Part shown: piece after piece, positions 57,955 through 64,000 of the stretch
Layout of the letters: each line of letters starts with the position of its first letter
Numbering within the stretch: the first letter of the stretch is position 1
Source: Casuarius casuarius
Lineage: Eukaryota > Chordata > Aves > Casuariiformes > Casuariidae
Length of the DNA stretch: 64,000 nucleotides
Assembly (NCBI GenBank): GCA_003342895.1
Contig: PTFA01000086.1
Span: 1,989,199-2,053,198, forward strand
Reading direction: 5' to 3'
Translations under genes and position numbers: made by a program
The notes under the pieces: generated by a model
What the model was told of the DNA's origin: nothing
Databases searched by the model: none
The model's input: the letters and a program-made list of their open reading frames with translations, nothing else

Positions 57955-58155
57955 AGTGCTGGTCCCTTGCCAGGCCAAAGGCACGGTGTGTCCGGGACTC
58001 CCAGCCCAAAGGGCACCGTTGGGCACAGCATAACTGTCCCCTCGGTGCGAGCAGGGGGCGAGCCTGGCTCCCCACAGCACAGCGCTGCGGGATCGAGCCG
58101 AGCCGGCGCTCGGCAGCCGCCTCTCCCGTAGCCAAACGGCCTCTCAGGCGTGCAC
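57955..58155. other. CpG-rich patch
   Basis: CpG-dense sequence (for example GAGCCGAGCCGGCGCTCGGC near 58095) about 600 bp after the patch at 57290. Two overlapping minus-strand frames (100 and 82 codons) are unrecognised. Confidence 0.45.
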
Positions 58156-58159
58156 GATC

Positions 58160-59990
58160 CTGCATCCTTCCCACGGGATAGTGCAGTAGACTTAGACTCA
58201 AACACCCAAGTCGTCTCTCAGGAGCAGTGTAGCAAATAGGACTGCAAAGCCAGAGAGTGACTTTCCCCAGTTCTGCAGCTTCAACGTATCTTTAAACCAA
58301 ATCTGCTTTCTTGTATGCCAATTTTTAGCCTGGAGCCAGGTATTAGAGCTGAGTGATAAANCCCTGAAAGGGTGATCACAATAGAAACTCTGACAGACAC
58401 GTAACACTAGTGGTACAAACTCAGGGAGCTCAGGAATTTTCTTTTTTTTTTCTGAGTAGGCACTGGCTATGAGTTCGTACAGACTACATAAGCACAAAAT
58501 GTANGTAGGACACACTGCAGAAAGCTGCAAATCTGTGACTTATTTGCAACCTTTGGGGAAGTGACTTTTTCTTTGTACTTTTTTCTAAGGGTTTCATAAT
58601 CACTAAATATGGCTTCTACAATTGCATATTGTTTTTAAATTGAGCAAAAAAAGACATTTGAACAATGACAACTTGATAACTAGAACATTCCCCTCTCACA
58701 AACCTCAGACTAAGCTATAATACAGCAAGTGGGACTTGAACTATGATGGGTTTCAGTATTAACGTTCATAAGATTTGTCACTGTCACATCTTGCTAACAC
58801 TCAGAGCATCTCATTTTCTAAATATAATGTATCACTGTTTAGTGGCTAAAAATGTAAATTACAAAAAATGTAATCATGTTCAAGAAACTGAAAAAAATAT
58901 GATCCCTGAACCCCTCAGCACGCACATGACTTAATGTGGAAAGCTTACCAATTAAGCATAATAACACTGCGCAGCAAACCTATGGGACAGCAGCATCAAT
59001 CGCCCAGAACGCAGTCCCCATTCGGCACGAATCTCACAGATTTCCAAAAGCATCTTTGACTTGGATGCAAGAGATAAAACACATGAACTTGTCCAAAGAA
59101 GTAAGAAACAAAAATCTTTTTAGATCTGATTTCTGACGCTCAAGGTTTGGTTTCTTCTTTTCTTCTTCTTCTTTTTTTTTTTGTTTACTAATAGGAAATC
59201 TGTTATTAAAGGAACAAAAGAATATGTTCAGAATATAAAACTATTTTCTGAGATGTTCTTTAAAAACACCATATCAGAACCCTTACATCTATAAAAAGCA
59301 GCTGCTTTGCTAAGGGCACACTTGGTCTGCCTCACCTCTTCAAATATAAACTATGAAGGGTGCATTTGTTTAGTACCAGCTAAGCAAATCTAATGGCTAA
59401 TTGCTACCAAAAGCGGTTTTCCGTGTCCTCAGATCTACTCCCCACAGCATGTTCCTGTCCCTTCCTTTGCTTCAGCACTGGTGCTCATCTGACCCAATTG
59501 AGTAAACCAGTTCAGTGAGTTGAATTGAAAGAAACATTTTTACTTTTCTTGTAGGGTCACTTTTTGGCCATTTTAACTGAGCTGGCTTGCTGTTGGGAAA
59601 ACTGAATGTGAGCATAGTTACCAAGGAGGAAGAGGAGAGGACGCATGCCTAGGCAGTTGCAGGTGGAGCACTTGCACTGTCAGCAAATTTGTAAAATCTG
59701 TATCGTCAGACTGTGCCCTAAGACACAGCTACGTACAGATAATAAATAAACCTAATGCTTCTGTTCACCAAAGACTGCAAGTTACACGTCATCACAGAAG
59801 GTGAGCGAGTTTGACTTCTATGCGCCATCCTGCACGTGTTATAACACCGAGTGTGGGGCAGCCCCCAGGAACGACCCTGGGCTCAGCGGCTAATGGGGAG
59901 AACAAGTGGATGTGGCTCTTTTGGTGAGAGCTTTGAAAAGCACAGAACGATCTGTTACAGAAGTGCCAAATATTCATTAATGAGGGAATA
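58160..59990. other. AT-rich non-coding DNA
   Basis: No recognised exon. A CTT/T-rich pyrimidine tract lies at 59151-59182, with no AG following in splice position. Isolated Ns at 58361 and 58504. Confidence 0.7.
59151..59182 (+). repeat. Pyrimidine (CTT)n/T tract
   Basis: TTTCTTCTTTTCTTCTTCTT followed by CTTTTTTTTTTT. Simple repeat; polypyrimidine. Confidence 0.92.
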
Positions 59991-59999
59991 GAAAGCCTG

Positions 60000-60660
60000 A
60001 ATCTGATCATATTAAGGTCTCCCTTATCCTACTCTATTAAGGGTGCATAAGCGTTATGTCAGAGTTGTGTAAGGTTATCGTAATGCAAACAAGAAACAAG
60101 CCTGCCAATCTGTATGCAGGATCTTGATTACCATGGAACAACTGAGCCTATTAATTACTATATAAATGAATTAATTTCTGGCCAACCAGAAACCACTTTA
60201 AGATGCTGGAATCGTTGGTCAATAATTGGTCTGCTACTAAAACATCTCAAGTCCATCCGCGAATCTTACCTGTTCTAACTGAACTGCTTAGTGGGTGTGT
60301 TAATGGAAGTTATTGCTATTATAAATTATCTCCAGACATTGACAAAAGAAGTAATACACGGTATATTTTTTAAAAGCACTGGCCAATGCATGGCTGAGTG
60401 ATTGAGTTGGAAAATGAACCATTCCTTGGGGTTAGCAAATGATTTTTCATCAGCTAGCAGGCTATTAAGCACACCTAGATAATAAACGGATGATTTTAGC
60501 AGTAATTCTACTAGGTTCTCATATTTTCCATTTTAAATTCCATGTTACTTTTAAAGGATTCACACATTACATTGATTTACACCATAGTGAAGAGAGCCAA
60601 TGATGTCCTTTAATGTCGGAGACAGTGCATGATTATTTATCATTAGATCTACTTCTTTTT
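60000..60660. promoter_or_regulatory. Possible conserved non-coding element (candidate enhancer)
   Basis: A repeat-free AT-leaning stretch holds an octamer-like ATGCAAAC (60083-60090), a homeodomain TTAATTA (60151-60157), GAATTAATT near 60169-60176, a RUNX-like AACCAC (60191-60196) and a T-box half-site CACACCT (60470-60476). This mixed motif density over 600 bp is the most enhancer-like texture in the window. Individual motifs are short and occur by chance; only conservation or chromatin data could confirm. Confidence 0.28.
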
Positions 60661-60689
60661 CCCCGTTGTGAAACATTTGAAAAACGCCT

Positions 60690-60775
60690 GCCTGGCGAGC
60701 TCCGAACCGAGCGGTGCGATTCCTCGCGCAGGGCACACCCTAGCAGCTAGGCTCCGTCTCCCGAGGATGTGGGTT
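60690..60775. other. Short CpG cluster
   Basis: GCGAGCTCCGAACCGAGCGG, then GATTCCTCGCGCAGGG and CTCCGTCTCCCGAGG. It directly follows the enhancer-like stretch. A 62-codon frame crosses it (GTG start) with no known match. Confidence 0.45.
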
Positions 60776-60859
60776 TTGCTGCTTTCTGACTATTTAACGC
60801 TGGATCTCCTGATGGTCATCCTTGCAAATCCGCTTGCCTTCCGCAGGAGATCATAGCTC

Positions 60860-63840
60860 AGTCATGTGAACTTAAGTTACTGGTAGAAACTAAGGAACGA
60901 AATCTTTACACTAATGAGATTATTTGCATGAAATGTTATTTCAATAAGACAGCCTAGGGAAGGAGTTCGTTCACACTTGATTTTCCACATTTGTTGTTAG
61001 ATTTCTTGCCCAAAAGAACAATTTTGGGAAATGACTGCAAACATGCAGGATTGGAACTGATGGTCAGTTCCGATGGAATATAAACTAATTTTTAACGTGA
61101 AAGAAACTAGAACAGAGACAGATTAAAAAGTGGTTGACCATCAGTCTGTTTCTTCATCCTGTTTCAGGGTAGCCCCTTGCTAGTACCATTAAAACCTCTT
61201 ATTAAAGTCTTACAAAATACAGTCTCTTTTTACTATGTAAGAGAGAACCTTAGTTTTGGATTCTTTCTGAAAAATGTTAACTACCATAAAAATGTGTCTG
61301 TGCCCGCCTGCTTACATGTGCATTCTTCTCTTTTTGGGTATTCATTGCCTACTACTCAATGAACAATTTCTTTTGCAGCAGCACTCAGAGAATACTGAAA
61401 AAGTTATTTAAAGCAAATTTGTTAAATTGGGTTCATGTGAGTTCAGCCTTAGGGGCAAAAGCAGTACTTTCATACTCGTACAGGAAGGCAAACTTTTGCA
61501 ATAAAACAAAAAGCACAAATATCCACTGAGTCTGGAGTTTCATTACGAACTGAGAAGTCAATTTATGGTTTATAGTTTTGTATGAAAAGCAGATGAAACT
61601 TGGAAATTTCAGAAGACACTGGCCTTGCAGTTTTGGATTTATTCAAACTTTAAATTCAAAGTGAAACTAGAAGATGTGAACTTAAGTGGCTGATGCTGCA
61701 CAAAATGTTATGTGATCTATGTATATATCTATTGCAATTTATTTTCACAAGATTGCATACCTTCCTGGTAATTACAGACCCCTCCTGCATAAGCAATAAT
61801 TTTCCATTTGAACTTCTACAGCACAGCCTGCTCCTCTCCTACCTCAGAACAGCACTGAACACAAATGTACAGATTTGCCGTACTTTTCCACATCAGACCT
61901 CTATAAATATATTTGATGGACCACTGCAGAGCAAATAACTCATAAACTCTTCCACATCTTCCAACATTTTGTAGTTCAGAATCTAAAATTTCATTCCAAC
62001 AAAAGATTTTCCTCACATTTCCTTGTGAGATACTTTGTAGGGTTTGAATATGAAAAGCCATTTTTCAAAACAATAGCAAAGTTCATCGCTCCATAAAAAA
62101 ACTGTATGGCAGAGCCCATGATGCTTTGTGCATAAGCGATGCTTCNTACTAGTTTTCCTCAGTGCAAATTTCCTCTTCCCCGCTTGGTAGGCTCTGGGTC
62201 AGCTCTCTGCATGGTTGGTGTGACCCTGACCTGCGATTGCTCACTTATTGGAGGGCTGAATATGCCCGAACTATAAAAGAAATCTTTAGCAAAACTGCTA
62301 AGATACTGTGTTAGAAATATGTAAAATAAAGGGCTCATCAGAAATATGCTTAGCCATTGACATGTCCACCAGCTGAATAGCAGACCAGCTTGAAGCCATC
62401 TCAGGGCTGGGGGTGAANTCGCAGGACAATTACATGTTCTGGAATTCCCAAGCGTACTTAAGAATTATTGAAGAAAGCTAAAACATGTGAATAAAAATGC
62501 TTTAAGCTAAAAAACATCTGCACTCCATAAAACAAACTTTTCTTCAGATCAGGAAGGAAAAGAATTTCAGTACAAATAAGCATGCAGGCATATTTTCAAG
62601 GTGTTGTGAATGTGACTTATTTAAATGAAAAGATCTGNGGTTAAAACACATATGGATGAAATACACCCCTATTAAATTTAGCAGGAATTTTCCCACAGTA
62701 CTTGGGAAATTTACACTGAGATATGCTCTGACACGGTCAGATAAGGTATCACGTGTTTACCTAAACGGTAGCCTTTGCCACAGACTTAAAGTATAGAACT
62801 GACTTCCGAATTTAGATATGACATTTGGATTATTATCAAACAGCAAATTTTGGGCCCTCCTGAAACTGGTTTAAGGTTCTGTAAGTCAAGCCAGAATAAA
62901 TTACGTTAGCACTTTTCAGCAAAGCAGACCTAAGCATGCTTCTTGCTAAAAAATTGCCAGCCCTGGATGCAATGAAGAGAAACCAAGTTTTAAAGTCATT
63001 CCCCAAACCCTGCGAGTTCAGAGTGGCAGTGCCGAGCTGCAGCTCAGCTGGACTCCAAACCCGGTAATGGAAAGTTGTCTGTGACACGTAAAGTGTGTGG
63101 AGTCCTGGCTACTGCCACCTGGACTGATAGCTGAAGGGTAAATATATACTGAATATTTAGCTGACTGTTAACCATGGATAAATTCTCAGTGTAACATGCC
63201 CGTGTTAGGGAATTTTAGAAAATGAGCTACCTTACCAGCGCCAAAAAGCTCCTAACCTATTTTCTAGAAGCTCTAACCTATTTCCTCAGGCCATGTTTCC
63301 ATGATTGCTGATTTTGGGCCATATTCCACCAGATCGAGCAGTCACACCAGGTCTGGTGTGGNGACTGAGTATGTTGCATTTGCTAATGCACAACATAGCT
63401 TAGGCGACCTGTTTGTACAGGGGGTTTGCAGAAACTGTTCAATGAGACGATACCTGTTCCAACATAAGGTTACAGTTGCATGGACAGGCAGCACCAATTA
63501 GTACCAAGCCTGCCCATACGAGATGCTCCCATTAATAGTTCTGAACATATGTCTAGCGGTGGAGTGAGTTCCTGCCCGTCTGTGCTTTGCTTATGGTGGA
63601 TCTACCACGTTGATCTTGTATGGAGACCCCTGAAGTGGGTCGGCTGCAATGTGGAGCAGGGCTGTGCTCTGGCCAGCAGCAGCGGATGGAAAACATGAGG
63701 TAGGTGAACAACTCAAAACTTCAGATCAATGAATAAATGCTGATGCTTTGGGTTTCTGAGTCAACTTTGCTCAAATTTCTAACATTTTCTCTCCAAGTGC
63801 TGAGGAAGGGGAAAAGATGAGCAAGGCTGTGGTTTCACAG
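60860..63840. other. AT-rich non-coding DNA
   Basis: No recognised exon. A weak foldback-like word (GATGAAATACACCCCTATTAA, near 62655) may be a repeat relic. A CTCF-core-like word CTGCCACCTG lies at 63112-63121 (minus strand CAGGTGGCAG). Isolated Ns at 62146, 62418, 62638 and 63362. Confidence 0.65.
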
Positions 63841-63844
63841 CACT

Positions 63845-64000
63845 TGGCCTCGCTGCCGGCAGCAGCTCCCGTGCCTCCCGCGCCTGCCCCAGCCCCNGGG
63901 TCTCCCTGTGGCACACGGGGGCATCAGCCCAGCTGAAAACACCACCGTCATGACCAGGCCGCAGCTCTGCCAAAGGCTGGAGGGGTGACATGGTGTGGGA
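63845..64000. other. GC-rich end of window
   Basis: CpG-bearing GC-rich sequence (GCCTCGCTGCCGGCAGCAGC near 63846, then CTCCCGCGCCTGCCCC) with an N at 63897, cut off by the window end. A 70-codon minus-strand frame over it is unrecognised. Confidence 0.45.

Noticed and set aside
1..64000. CRISPR arrays, bacterial operons, phage or plasmid modules
   Set aside because: No regularly spaced repeats, ribosome-binding sites or compact gene order. Composition, microsatellites and MIR/CORE-SINE relics are vertebrate.

Overview
This window looks like vertebrate nuclear DNA from a gene-poor, AT-rich region. I find no gene with a recognisable protein. The open frames are short (the longest has 191 codons), mostly sit in GC-rich patches where stop codons are rare, often overlap on both strands, and match no family I know. 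I see no tRNA, rRNA, CRISPR array, operon, insertion sequence or intact transposon. All CDS-like entries are therefore flagged as candidates, not genes.

The organism is most likely a sauropsid (bird, crocodilian or turtle). The evidence is the old repeats. There are degenerate tRNA-derived CORE/MIR-type SINEs (23.3-23.9, 24.45, 28.55 and 37.2-37.8 kb) and the tail of an L3/CR1-like LINE (26.06 kb). There are also several short foldback repeats ending in words such as GGATCAGGCCC or ATCTGGCCC (27.46, 38.55, 40.0, 42.79, 42.96 and 46.65 kb), which I recall as typical of turtles, crocodilians and birds. No young LINE or LTR element is visible, and repeat density looks low, which favours a bird or slowly evolving archosaur. 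I cannot name the species or locus.

Layout. From 1 to 17 kb, AT-rich sequence alternates with CpG-rich patches (3.5, 4.8, 5.9, 7.0, 9.0, 11.4, 11.7, 12.4-12.96, 16.4-16.8 kb). One patch carries a plausible unrecognised exon with good splice signals (about 3605/3632-3847). From 17 to 23 kb the DNA is mostly plain non-coding. From 23 to 29 kb it holds most of the ancient SINE/LINE relics. From 29 to 42 kb it is AT-rich, with nested SINEs at 37.2-37.8 kb and a candidate terminal exon at 40845. A CpG/G-run patch lies at 42.0-42.25 kb, followed by foldback repeats. From 43 to 64 kb it is again mainly AT-rich, with TA/CA microsatellites at 53-55 kb, small CpG patches at 49.2, 53.3, 57.3, 58.0, 60.7 and 63.9 kb, and an enhancer-like stretch at 60.0-60.66 kb.

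Nothing here amounts to a gene system. The main leads are several plus-strand splice-like signals (possible long non-coding transcript), possible cis-regulatory blocks, the spaced CpG patches, and the sauropsid foldback repeats. Homology, conservation and transcription could not be tested from sequence alone.
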